NCBI GenBank assembly: GCA_920105625.2
Contig: OV050033.1
Span: 18,930,001-18,994,000, forward strand
Direction: 5' to 3'
From: Clusia tigrina
Lineage: Eukaryota > Arthropoda > Insecta > Diptera > Clusiidae
Length of the DNA stretch: 64,000 bases
Notes under the pieces: model-generated
What the model was told of the DNA's origin: nothing
Database searches by the model: none
Seen by the model: the letters and a program-made list of their open reading frames with translations, nothing else
Translations under genes and position numbers: made by a program
In this document: positions 21,501-32,890 of the stretch, one piece after another
How the letters are laid out: each line of letters opens with the position of its first letter
Position numbering within the stretch: the first letter of the stretch is position 1

Positions 21501-23678
21501 TTTGCTTTTGTAATGCATTCACAGTAATTGAGTAATCGAAGCCTAATCTAATCGGCTGCGTGCGGATTGCGGTATCTGGATTAATCGAGAGCTCTTTGGA
21601 TGTGGCAATTTAATTTTTGCGAATATATTCGTGCACTACACATACTTGTGGGGCTTTTGAGATGTGAAGAACAGTTTGTTACTTCAGAGAAGAGTGACTG
21701 GTATGAGTTTATCATAACTATTTGCATACATTCGGGAATATCGTCGATTTAGGCATGTTCCTAGGTCAGTGTGTAGACACCTTTCTTCGAAACCATTTTG
21801 ACAATATTTACAACAGACTTTTCTTATATCATTATACAGCATTGTACCAAATGGGGCAAGGAACAAGTGTCACAAAATTATCTGTTGAGAACTTATTTAC
21901 AAAGTCCCCAATTCATGTTTATGACATAATGAGATTTATTATTAGTAATATCCCCATCTCAGATTAGGTCCAGAGAAAACATTGTCTGAATTACTGATTA
22001 CCAGGCTCTAAAATGTCACAATTGGAAATTGAAGGTTGATATAAGCTTTATCAATGAAATTAATAATAAATAAATGATCAGCAGTAAATTAGTAATACTT
22101 TAAAATTCTTTGGAAGATATATATGGGACATATCCTGTGCTATGTCCACATTTTTTCTATATATACAGATTTACAGATCCCTATGAGAATTAGAATTCAA
22201 ATTTTGGAAATTAATAACCATATTCGAGTACAAATATTTCTATTAAATATGGGCGGAATAGTCGTATCTCAAAATTCACTATACAATATTATGATATGGT
22301 CACAAAGGTGCTATAAATGTAATCATCAGATTGGGACTATAGGCAAAGTTTAACACTCAAAACTCTCTTTATTTTTTACCCTTTTGTGTCATATTCTCCC
22401 AAAATATAATAGGGTATTTCATAGTCCATATGACCCGTATGCAGTCTTCCCTACTTGTTTTGCTTACTGTTGGTATCAGTCGCGAAATGTGGATATAGAT
22501 TAAGAATTATTTGTATACGAGTATCTGTATATACTTCCGAGAATGTTTGTATGAGGTGGGGCAAACGTGGAAGCGTACTTGAAACGATTATCGTTTAAAC
22601 AATTATATTACTATTTACTTTACTATTATTTACGAGTTTGAATTACATGCATTTTCGAGTATTTATTAATTTGTTTTCATGATTACCGACCTTTCTTTAT
22701 TTACATGAGTCATTAGTTTCAGGTTTGTTTGGGGTTTCATATATTGTTATGTCAATGGGGTTGCTGAACCACTTTATTACAATTGTATTCTACGTCGTAA
22801 AATATCGAGTCAGAAATTGGTCGACAATGAAAACTATTTGTATGTAATAATAAAGGATTTTAGTTTTATGTTTTAATACTTCATTATCTTACTTATTTAT
22901 TCTCATTATTAATTTATTCAAGGCCAAGCTTTAAATTTCTCTCACCGCAAGTGAGAAATAAAGAACCCAAAGTTTCGCTACTTAGAATGTTGATTCACGA
23001 ATAATGCTTGAATTGTAGGCATGGCTCTAGAATCATTGTACCTGCTATGATTGAGGAAAGTTACTTTACTGCAAAATTAACATTTTCTCCTCAGAGCTCC
23101 TTTTAAGTGAGGTATGCAGAGCTCTATAAGGCGGTAAGAAAACTTTTCTATTGCAGTATGGAATGATGAATGATTCGTTAGTACTTGGAGAATTTAAAAG
23201 AAATTAATGGAGAGGATTATCAGACCATAAAAAATGTATCAAATATAGTCACCATAATGCTGATAAAAATAAATTGATGTGGATGTTGCGGGAAGGTGTG
23301 ATTTGGGTGTCTAAATAGCAGAAGTATTGACCAGGCGGGTTTTAGCTAAATGTATTTCAAATGTGATCGCTATACAATCAAAGAGAACTTGGAAACCTGA
23401 AATACTTTTTGGATGCCTGATACACAGAAAATTAAAAAAATTGATATTGTATTGAAATCGAAGTTAAAATCAGAGGTATCCCTAGCCAACTCTCCAACAT
23501 AGTCAAATAGAGTCTCATATTTGGAGTCATATTTGGAGTTTTCGAAACACACTTCCAGACCAAGTGGCAAAATACGCGATACCAGTCTACAATTTTGGCG
23601 AAAAAACAGGCAACAAAAATGACAGGAAAAGAAGCATGAAATATAATTGATCAGAGAAAATGAAAACTAATTGAAAAG

Positions 23679-23833
23679 AATCATTTGAACCCGAAGATAT
23701 ATTTCAAAAGTATGCTAAAGACATCTCCAGGATGTACTTATAAAATCTTATAGAACTTCAATCATTTGAACTCCAAAATATATCACAGAAGTATGCAGAA
23801 AGCATTTCCAGGACGTATTTACAAAAAGAAATT
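23679..23833 (+). repeat. Tandem duplication, ~81 bp x 2
   Basis: Two diverged copies beginning AATCATTTGAAC (23679 and 23760), each followed by an AGTATGC block and a CCAGGA block at matching distances. Confidence 0.7.
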
Positions 23834-25920
23834 AAGGTATGACTACGGTAGACTTGGTTAACTCGCAGTATTCTATGGGAAATGAGCCCCTATCTTGCTT
23901 GGCAGAATTGAAGACGACTTGTTCATAACTGCTCAGGTTATACTGTGGAACTAAGGAAATGGTTTCTGATTTGCCAATTTGCTTACAGTAACAGGGGTAC
24001 CGTTGAGACTAAACACACATATTTTGCCAGAGGGTACTAAATTACTCGCTTTTAAGCAATTATCCATGAAAAATAAACACAAATTGTGTCTGAGTGAAAC
24101 ATTCAAGGTCCTTATAAATTTGATATATGAGAAAACTTGTTCGATAAATAGAGGCAAATATGTTTTCATCCACATTCAAAGTTGGCTCTAAAATAGTTTT
24201 AGGCAGATTTCACCATGCTATATATTAAATGATTGATTAATTCACTTGACAAACCTATTCAGAAATGTGTGGGATTCCATATCGAATAATAGATGAAAGA
24301 GCCTGAATATCGAAGCCGGTAAGGCGCACCGATATCGGTGGATTATCCAAAAGCCTGTATTTATATAATTGCGGTCATTCAAGAATTTATCGTTGGATTG
24401 TTGCGTTGTTATAGCATAGGTAGAAGTGCATCCATATACAAATTTTATCCATGATTCCCAATATATGAGTACTAAATGTCATTCACATGTTGGTGGCCGG
24501 CTTTCTATGAATTTAATTACCCACTGTAGCACAACACGATACAAAACTACTTTTTATTTTATTGAAATTTATTTCCATGGGGCAATAAAAACTCCTTTGC
24601 TTCTGTGCTAATTGAATAACGCTATTCGTATCCTTTCCACACTCCACGACCTGCCGCAGAAACCACAGCATCCCAAAGGCAACGAAATTTGCCACTGATT
24701 AAGGACACAATGACCTGCTACAGGGCCCTTCAATTAACGCTAACAATAAGTTCGCAATTAATGTGCCTGAAACACTTGACCGCACCGAAATTACTAATTA
24801 CAATTAAACACCTCAACGGCGCCCTCGTCTATTGGCACTTCACAATGACCGAAATCTCAGCACACGCCAAACAATCCGAATCAACTTGAAATTGAAATTA
24901 GTGCAGAATGTTCTGAAATCAAAATACCCCCGAACGCTGCGGGGTGAGCTACGCGCCCTCGAACGGTCGCTTCATTATCACGGCATTTAACCGTAGAAAG
25001 CAGGCAACCCCGCGCACCTGTCCGACCCTGAAGCCGTTGCTGTCTGTGGTGTGGCCAATAATGTTGGCAATAATGTTGCCTACAAAGTGCCTGTCAACTA
25101 CCACTTGTCCTCTGTGTCTCTGTGTGTGTGCGCATGTGTGCATGTGTATGCGTATATGTGTGCGTGTGTGCGTTGAACTCGTGAGTATGAGCTGGTGTTG
25201 GTGAGCAGCGTTGTCAGACCGCAATCACAACAAGCAAATTGTGTAACTATTTACACTTGTAGGCGTGCATTAAGTGCGGACTTACGCAGTTCTGCCATAT
25301 GTGAGCGCCCATAAAAGCGTGTAAGTTCCCAGCCTTTGGCTTCTGTAATCTCCTGCCGCCCTGTTTGGCAGGAGTATCTTGCAGATATGTACTCGCATGT
25401 CGAACTTTTCAGATAAGTACTTGCAAGGTTGTCATTGCAGTTCGGGCTCATGGGTCGGAGTGCTTGGTAGGACACATGGCTGTGACAGTAACTGCAATCG
25501 GCTCTTCTAGTTTTGAATTGGGCAAATAGTGAAGTCCGTAAAGCACACACATTTGTTTGATATTTGTTCGATGTTTGCCGAGTCTAGGCAATAATTCCAT
25601 GCTACACACAATAATAATAAGAAAAATGTGAATTTCAAAGTTAGTGTTTGGCATATATTCCTAACAGAGAGACAGACACACCAAAGGACTCAAATGGATG
25701 AATTTTAGGAGATGTTTTGATTAGGCTTTTCGAAAATATTTCTGGCCGGAATCTAATATTAGGAAATATAAGTATTGACCGACGTCTTTGGGAAATTGGG
25801 GCTATTTAGGAATATAAATTATTTCACAATTTGATAATTTATAATCCTCTTTTCCATCTGATCCTAGTAGGAGCTGATTCCAGCAAAACTTTATTCGATT
25901 TAATGTTTTTAGAAGCACAT

Positions 25921-26487
25921 TACTTAAGGATCTTTAACGTCTTTTCTCACTAGATGAGCAAACTGAAGGGTACGAAGGTTTTAAGCTTGATGAATTTACT
26001 ATGGAGTAATGGTGATTTTCATTGGATCATACTGCAAGGCGTTCAGAATTTAACAGGCTCGATATGGGTCTGTAAGTGTTCAGGATGTGAAAGGGGTACT
26101 CCAGCAAAAGTATCGGTAGTCTTACTCCTCCAACATACACATGCGTCCAAGAGTATTATCTTTGTTTGGACAAATGGCAAAGTTTTCTTCTCATATTCGC
26201 ATGATCAGGTATTGTAATTCTCTTTTTGTTTAAGTGGTACTGGCCATCATAACTATCCACCATAAAACTATAAAATATATTCAGAAATTAGACATCTTTG
26301 CTTCTCTTTTAATTTAACGTTTCCTTTTAAAATATTTCCTACTGCTTGAATATTTTTGTGGATTTGTTTGAATCGTGCGTTAGCTTCGTATATGATATAT
26401 TCTTCTTACTTAAGGTACTATTAAGGTCTTTTGTCGCTACATGAGCAAGATGCCGGGTACGAAGGTTTTAAACCTGATGTATTTACT
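25921..26487 (+). repeat. Spaced direct duplication (25921-26000 and 26407-26487)
   Basis: Two ~80-bp copies share TACTTAAGG, GTCTTTT, ATGAGCAA and GGGTACGAAGGTTTTAA in order, about 486 bp apart. The first copy runs into a short open frame; there is no recognisable product. Confidence 0.6.
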
Positions 26488-28342
26488 TTCGAAGTATTCT
26501 TCTGTGTATCGCCATTACGGTCTTAAGATATCCGCAACACCACGCTTTTTGCTTCTTCGTTCTCCTCAATATTATTTTGGGATCCATTAAGCCCAGGCTC
26601 CGATATTACCCTATTTATATTTAGTTTTAGTGTCAAACGAAGAGTCAACTAATTCAAATAAAAATATCCTTTAGTTGATAATGATTCCCATTAATCACTT
26701 GAAATCCCTCTGAAATTCTGAATTTAGCTGACATGGAGGCCAGTTGATATATTGTGAAAGGAGTGAATTAATTACTGCCAATCGTCAATATCCTGCAAAG
26801 TTAAGCAGAATAGAGTAACTCGCATGAATAACATTTCCCACAAAGCACTAAATATGCATATTAAGTGAGATTCGTCAGTAAGAGGTCAGTTGAAGTCACC
26901 TTCGCACCCCGTTGGTGTCCATTCCTTCGGGTAGATACACCTAACCATTGAGCTTAGGATCTCAGAAATCATGCTCATGCCACATTTTATTGGTTTCAAC
27001 GTACGGCATTGACCATAATGTGTTTATTCCTTTCATACAGCACAATGGCATCGTTGCTTTCATTTGCCGCACAGGCAGCAACGTAGCCGGAAAAATTGTG
27101 TTTCCTGTCAGTGCCGCTGGACCTCCGCTCCCGGTTTGCTGCGCCTGACATGAATTGCTGGAATATTGGCAACTGGCATAAATTTCGATTCAGAACGAAA
27201 ATCTTGATTTGTGAATGAAAGCCGAGTGTGGTAAGCAGCCCCGCTCATAAATGGGAAAGTGAGGTTGCTTTGCTCGATGGGCATTTTGTGGTAATTGGTA
27301 GTTCGCAAATAAAGTTAGTTGGCCAGAGCGAAGGCAAAGGCACTTCATATTTTCCCAATTAGAAAATGTATTTCTTTAGAATTCTATTTTTGTTTTTATC
27401 AAATTTGCCTATTCAAAGCGAAATGCTTGCGCAGAAAGAACTGTTCTTCTTTGCTTTCATAGCCACAAGAAACCAATTAAATCACGAGTGCACCGCACAC
27501 TTGGAAGTTTCTATGTCTGACTTACTCAGTGGCTACGTAATGCGCTTATTTCGTGTTTGTTCCAATTTAGCCATTTTGCGTTAATTTTGGCACAAAAGCT
27601 GTTCCACAAGCGAAGTGGTTGTCAAGTTTCATTCGCCGCCACATTTACGCATGCTGCAGTTTAAGTGTCTCTAATTAATTTTGTCACTATGACGAGCATG
27701 GAAGGCTTTAAGCCAACCAACTTCTGCCTATGTATGAGTATGAGTGAAAGCTCTTTGACTTTTAGTATAAATTTAAAATATATCCTTTTGTTTGTAAAAT
27801 TCTATTAAAGTAGTGTTTATTGCGCAAATGGTGTTTATTATATTAATCTTAATATATCAAAGCAACTCCCTAAAACACCCTATACAAGTGTCCTGATGGC
27901 TCCAAGGAGTTGATTGAATTAAATAAGCTATAAAAGGATATTCGTTGGGGACTTACAACGTTCGCAAAGAGTTCAAACTAAGGTTGGATATGTTCAAATC
28001 TTTCAATATATTCTCCTGTATGCCTCTTCTATATGCTGTGGTTTTATCGGAAATTCTATGTCAAGTATTACTTGGTTTTGATAATTAACAGTACCGACTT
28101 CAAATTAATTCCTACACTTTTAAAAGACTTCAAGATTTGTCATATTAGCAATTTGTTTATATGAAAGACACAGTACTCAGGAATGCCCGCTTTTTCACAA
28201 ATAATTAAAGACTGTTAACTCATGTTTTCATACCAAAAATTATTGTTTTACTTTAAATATCTACGAAGATAGAAGTGCCAGGGGACCCCTACTTTCAATA
28301 TCACAACCAAAGAAAACATGGTTTAAAATAAGGTCAGATAAT

Positions 28343-28559
28343 TATTATTATTATTATTATTATTATACCTTACACCATAATTAATTATGAGTGTAAGGTG
28401 TTGGGGGAATGAGTACTAGCTACAGAGGCTTTCGACTCGAAGAGAAAAACATTTTTTTATAGAAAGAAGCATTTGGAGACCAAGCCCGTGGCAGGATTTG
28501 AACCTGCGACCCTCGGGGTGCGAGTCTAGCATGCTTACCACAAGACCACAGAGGGTGGC
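28343..28559 (-). mobile_element. tRNA-headed SINE, full length (copy 3, reference copy)
   Basis: Read on the minus strand, the head CCCTCTGTGGTCTTGTGG starts a tRNA-like region with A box and a B box GGTTCAAATCC inside a GCAGG...CCTGC stem. It continues with ACGGGC, a body ending in ATAATTAATTATGG and a (TAA)n tail. The 14-bp duplication TAAGGTCAGATAAT flanks it exactly (28329-28342 and 28560-28573). It is the best preserved copy of the family here and encodes no protein. Confidence 0.9.
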
Positions 28560-28918
28560 TAAGGTCAGATAATATTTGCTTCAGTATAAGAAAGCCGCGT
28601 GAGACTCGTTGAAGTGGTTTTGTCATAAAAACAGATCAAATAAGAGAGTCCTTGTTTTGCATATATAAAGAGAGAGGAAAGCTAATAACTGCTAGATTTG
28701 TTGGAGGGACCCATATACTTGTATATGACTATATCACAAAGGATTATGGGCAAGTGTTGCCCACCAAAATGACTTGCAACAAAGTGTCTGAATATGTTTA
28801 CTTCCATAATCACAAAAACCTTTCCTACTCTACTCGCCAACTTGGCCCTAATTGTATTTAAACAAAAGGTAATAAAATAATAAATTTATAAATATTTATC
28901 TTTGCACAATGCATTTCA

Positions 28919-28924
28919 TTTAAT
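28919..28924 (-). promoter_or_regulatory. Possible variant polyadenylation signal of Arr1
   Basis: ATTAAA on the minus strand, about 273 nt past the Arr1 stop. No canonical AATAAA is seen between them. Confidence 0.3.
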
Positions 28925-29196
28925 AATAAGCACAAAATACAATTACAAAATACATTTGCATCTATATTTACACACTAAGAGATTTTCAATAACATTTTCA
29001 AGATATTATTCATAAATATAAGTAACGTGGTTTATCAACATCAAGACTAAGACTTCGGATCGAATATGACACAGTAATTGTTCAGAGCACAGTGCACAAA
29101 GAAGGATGTTGTCAAGAACAGTGCAGCAACATCAGCGATTACGTTTATACAAGGTAAATAGAAAGGCAGCAAAGCACTGCTTCGATGATGCACATC

Positions 29197-30828
29197 TTAG
29201 ACATCATCCTGGCTCTCGGTAGCCTGAAGGGCTTTGCGGCTCGGCTGGAAGTGGGAGAATATAATAAAGTTGAACATAAATGAATTTGTGCTGATGTTTA
29301 TAGTAAATGAAAAATAGTTATTAGCTTGTTAATAATGAATTGTTGTGTGTGGTCATGTAAACATGAACATAACCGACAGTCGAATATATAATTTATATAC
29401 CCACCTTTGGATGCATTAGTATAAATGGCAATTCAGCGCACAATTCACCTCCCAAAGCACCGAGGAATAGTTTGACCTTAACTGCATAGGACACAATAAT
29501 GCCAAAGGCGTCACGTGCATCTGGACTAGCAATGCTGTGGAATGAACTATTTTACATAAATATTTCATTGGCATCAAATTGTTTTGTTATTACAGAGTGG
29601 TGGAAGCCAGTGAGGTCTCCTTGCGTTTGACATCACCCTCGACTGCAATGCCAGCGCGATCGCAATTGGCCGCCAGGTTCGGCACCAAGTACATTACCTT
29701 CTGCAAGCTGGAGCCCGGATTCAAGGGGCAACCCTCGCTCGACTCCACGAAAGCGATGGTATTGCGGAATTGTCCGTTCTGGAAGAGTACCACGTCGACG
29801 CCCTGCTGCACCATTGCCTTAACCTTCTTCACCACCTTGTTCGAGTTGTTGCGCACGCAAATGTTCATGGCAATCTTTTCGCCATGATGGTACAGCTGCT
29901 TGTCCAGTGTAACTTCCAGCTCCAGTTCGCCCGGCGACAGTAGGAAATCCTTGCGCACCACCGTGCATGGCTGAATGCCTTGCTTGGTGGGTGCATACTG
30001 CACCTTGCGTATGCCCAGATTGATGGTGCTGCGACGATGGGAGCGATCGCATTCGCTGTCGCCCGCAAACACCTTCACGAAGTACTGAACTCCACAAGGT
30101 TGCGACTCGTCATTGGCCTTCTGCTGCAGCATAATGGAAGCAGGTGAGCTGGGCGGCATTTCCATTACGAACGGGAATGCATGGGGACCGAGCTTCTTGA
30201 GTAGACGCTCCTGCATTTTGGACAGCTGAATGTCCTCCTTTTGCTCCGGATGCACTAGCACCGAGGCCAGCGTAAGCTCCTTCTGGAAACGCAAGCCAAT
30301 CATTTCGTCATCCTCGCGGCCGTAGCGGAAATGACAGATGAGCTGCACGAAGATTTTGCGATTGGCACGCACGTACTCGCTGTCGAGAACCACGATGCCA
30401 TCTAAGAAATGTGGAGGGGGAGGAGAGAAATTTGTTAATTGAGCATAGAGGGGCAGTCTAAAGTTTAATTGTGCGTTGTGAGCCAGCTCAAGGAGCAAAT
30501 CTCGCTGCTGAAGCCCTTTTAATTATCAGAGCCACTTAAGCAATTTATTAATAACAAGCAAGAGGCAAGTTCAAGTGGTAAATGGCACTTCACGCCAGTA
30601 GATTTGGAGTGCTTAATGTCGTTTCAGGCATCAATCACCCTCTTAATTGAGTTAAGCGCTGGTTGGCTGAATGCTTGCGCAATCAGTTAAGAGACAGAGA
30701 TTGAGCACAATTAACCTACCGATGGGCTCCACGATGGTCACCGAATCGACAAATTCACGCCTGTTCATGTACAGGGTCACCATGTTGTTCGGTGACACTT
30801 TCTTAAAGACTTTAAAGTTGACAACCAT
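29197..30828 (-). CDS. Arr1: Visual arrestin, arrestin-1 (phosrestin II), 364 aa, four coding exons
   Basis: Exons (minus): 30828-30720, 30401-29594, 29534-29405 and 29244-29197, with GT-AG borders and closing phases. The protein, [10 protein letters not shown] to SQDDV, has 364 residues, the same as I recall for Drosophila Arr1. It binds light-activated rhodopsin in photoreceptor microvilli and ends coupling to Gq. The N-domain carries [28 protein letters not shown] and [14 protein letters not shown] blocks. The C-domain carries [46 protein letters not shown] and [20 protein letters not shown]. It ends soon after HPKPSRKA with no clathrin or AP2 box, as in the short insect visual arrestins and unlike beta-arrestins. 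The last ~10 residues are the most divergent part. An upstream TATA box and RCSI-like site support photoreceptor expression. Confidence 0.97.
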
Positions 30829-31052
30829 TTTGAAGGCCTTGTTCAGTTATTTGGCACACGAGAAAAAAATATCACACAGAAACTATCACAAACTTAAGTA
30901 TCCTTTGTGTCGTGTGTGCCCAGGACAACTGCAAGTTGCCAAGCTTGACTTGAAAACTTATCACTACACTTGGCTTGAGACTCTGTACGCCGCTTTTGTA
31001 TGCCGGCGCGTTTTTCGGGCTTCTGGTTTACAACGCGTTTTCCGAGACTCTG

Positions 31053-31060
31053 AACTGGTG
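31053..31060 (-). promoter_or_regulatory. Probable Arr1 initiator
   Basis: CACCAGTT on the minus strand (A at 31056) resembles the arthropod initiator TCAGTY and lies 28 nt downstream of the TATA box. This predicts a 5' UTR of about 228 nt. Confidence 0.4.
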
Positions 31061-31078
31061 GCGACAGGCAACACGCTC

Positions 31079-31084
31079 TTTATA
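31079..31084 (-). promoter_or_regulatory. Arr1 TATA box
   Basis: TATAAA (in GGTATAAAG) on the minus strand, about 255 bp upstream of the Arr1 start codon and correctly spaced from an initiator-like site. Confidence 0.65.
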
Positions 31085-31097
31085 CCTTGAGTGGCGC

Positions 31098-31108
31098 TTA
31101 TTTAATTA
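31098..31108 (-). promoter_or_regulatory. RCSI/P3-like photoreceptor element of Arr1
   Basis: TAATTAAATAA on the minus strand matches 10 of 11 positions of the rhodopsin core sequence I consensus TAATYNRATTA. It lies 14 bp upstream of the TATA box and about 42-52 bp upstream of the predicted start site. That is the layout known for fly rhodopsin and other phototransduction promoters, where homeodomain factors such as Pph13 act. Confidence 0.55.
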
Positions 31109-31109
31109 G

Positions 31110-32085
31110 AGCCTGAGCAGTTCTGCTTATTTCGAATTTTAATTTCTAAGGCTTCGTTCTGTTCAAATTATTGATTTTTCTGCGATGACTGAATTGAAAT
31201 GTTTTCATGTGAGTGCTTGGCATAAATTTTCTTAATGCTTTGGTTGAGTGCTTCAAAGTCGGTGACTCAACGTGACGCGTACGCTTTATGACCGCCCTGA
31301 GCACTTGTCAAGGTCATTGTGGGCAAGCCACAGCGATATTGTGTTAATGACATTCGCCACCACTTTGTCGAGCCTAGTCAATTGGATTTAATAATGCCAT
31401 CCGTCGCGTATGCGATGTTGAACGCCTGTCGGGATTAGAGCTTAAAATAGAAAACCGAAATCAATACTTTGCCAAAGGTAAATGCGTCGCTTGCCTCAAA
31501 ACTGGCTGATATAGTGGGAAATGTTACCGAAGTTATCGCGTACTCAATTAAAGAGATATGTGCGGTAAAGCACAAATATTACATTTTCTAATTTATATAT
31601 TTAATAGTAATTTGCTCTGCTGAATTGTGCAACATCGTGGTTTGCCTTTTCTACTCTTTAAAAATTGAATTTTGTTATGAATTTTGATTCAGTACTCGGT
31701 CAAGGACAATTCATACACCTCAAGTCCATATAATTGGGAGATATATCAGCGCACTTACAAAACTCTCTTCGCCATGGAACGACAAGACTATTCCTACACA
31801 TCCTTATGAGAATCAGTGTCATCACATGAGTATCAGGGTGGGCACAGCAGCTTTCATTAACGATGAGACTTTCCTCTACCCATGGAACGTATTTTGGAAT
31901 CTGTATTTATTTTAAAACGGTTGCATCAACAAACTAATTTGCTTTCCAGTTCAATCTAAACTGCCATTATCTTCAAGTTCCAACTATTTTGATTCGATAT
32001 CGTACCTATTTCTTCCCCAGTGAATACATGATATTATATATACGAGTACATATTTACATACAAGTACAGTGATGATTGTTTATCT
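31110..32085. other. Intergenic upstream of Arr1
   Basis: No gene recognised. Likely contains further Arr1 upstream sequence; no clear additional sites called. Confidence 0.5.
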
Positions 32086-32089
32086 CGTA

Positions 32090-32890
32090 GCAGGGTTCAT
32101 GGAGTGGTTTAAAACCGGTCGTGAGGACATAAATGATGAGCAACAGGTTGGCCAGCTGAAATCCGTTATCACGCAGATTCCATCAAAGCCGTGCGTGAAT
32201 TTATCAAAGTTCAGTAAAAATCTTCATTGAAATTCGTGGAATTGACTATTTTAAAAGCATCAATTTATCGCATTTTGACCGCACATTTGGGCTACCGAAA
32301 AGTGTTAATACGGTTTGTTCCGCACAAGATGACTGACGACCAAAAATTGCTCAGAATTCAACATTCGAAGGATATCATCAAGTAGTCCAAGAAGGAGAAA
32401 AACTTCATTTACAACTTTGGGACTAGTGTTTAGACATGGCCTTTCCAATATGATCCCGAAAAGAAGCGCTAAAGTGCCGACTGAAAGGCCCGAAAAGAGA
32501 TAAAAGCCGAAAAATCTCGTTTCGAGAAGTCTAAACTGAAGACAATGTTGATTTTCTTTTACGGTTCCAATGACATTATCCACAAAGAGTTTATTCCATC
32601 GGATCAAACCGTTAATGTATAACTCCATCTGCCGTTTTGAATCGTTTGGTGCATCGTATTCGTCGTATTCGGTCGGAATATTCCGCAGAAGGAAGCTGTC
32701 GTTTGTCGCACAATAATGCGCCATCTCATCGAAAGACACTTGTGACCGATTTTTGGAATAAAAATTGCGTTTTAACTGTCAACGACTTCCAATATTCGCC
32801 GTGCGACTTTTATCTTTCAAACTGAATGCAGGATATACTGAGGGACATTCCGGCCGACAACCTAACAGACTCATTCCATATGATTTTATA
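32090..32890 (+). mobile_element. Dead mariner-family transposase
   Basis: In order on the plus strand: an EWFKTGREDINDE block (WxKxGREDxxDE type), then YRILTAHLGYRKV with FVPHKMTDDQK, then FQYDPEKKR, SRFEKSKLKTMLIFFY and HKEFIPSDQTVN, and last HNNAPSHRKTLVTDF and YSP...CDFYL. These are successive blocks of a DD34D mariner transposase. At least five stops and several frameshifts interrupt it. The first catalytic Asp block (GDETW) is destroyed, the second Asp is Asn (HNNAPSH), and the third Asp-containing block is partly deleted. No terminal repeats were located. Confidence 0.85.

Larger units (their letters stand above)
21501..28328. other. Intergenic desert between the CD36 pair and Arr1
   Basis: No gene recognised. 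It contains a diverged 81-bp tandem duplication at 23679-23833, a TG-rich microsatellite at about 25110-25175 and a diverged direct duplication (25921-26000 versus 26407-26487). All other frames are short and featureless. Confidence 0.55.

Noticed and set aside
28343..28559. Functional tRNA gene in the SINE head
   Set aside because: A and B boxes and a T-stem are visible, but the acceptor and anticodon stems do not pair, and the body and TAA tail with target duplication show it is a SINE.
32305..32739. 144-codon minus-strand frame
   Set aside because: It is antisense to the dead mariner transposase, which explains the sequence on the plus strand.
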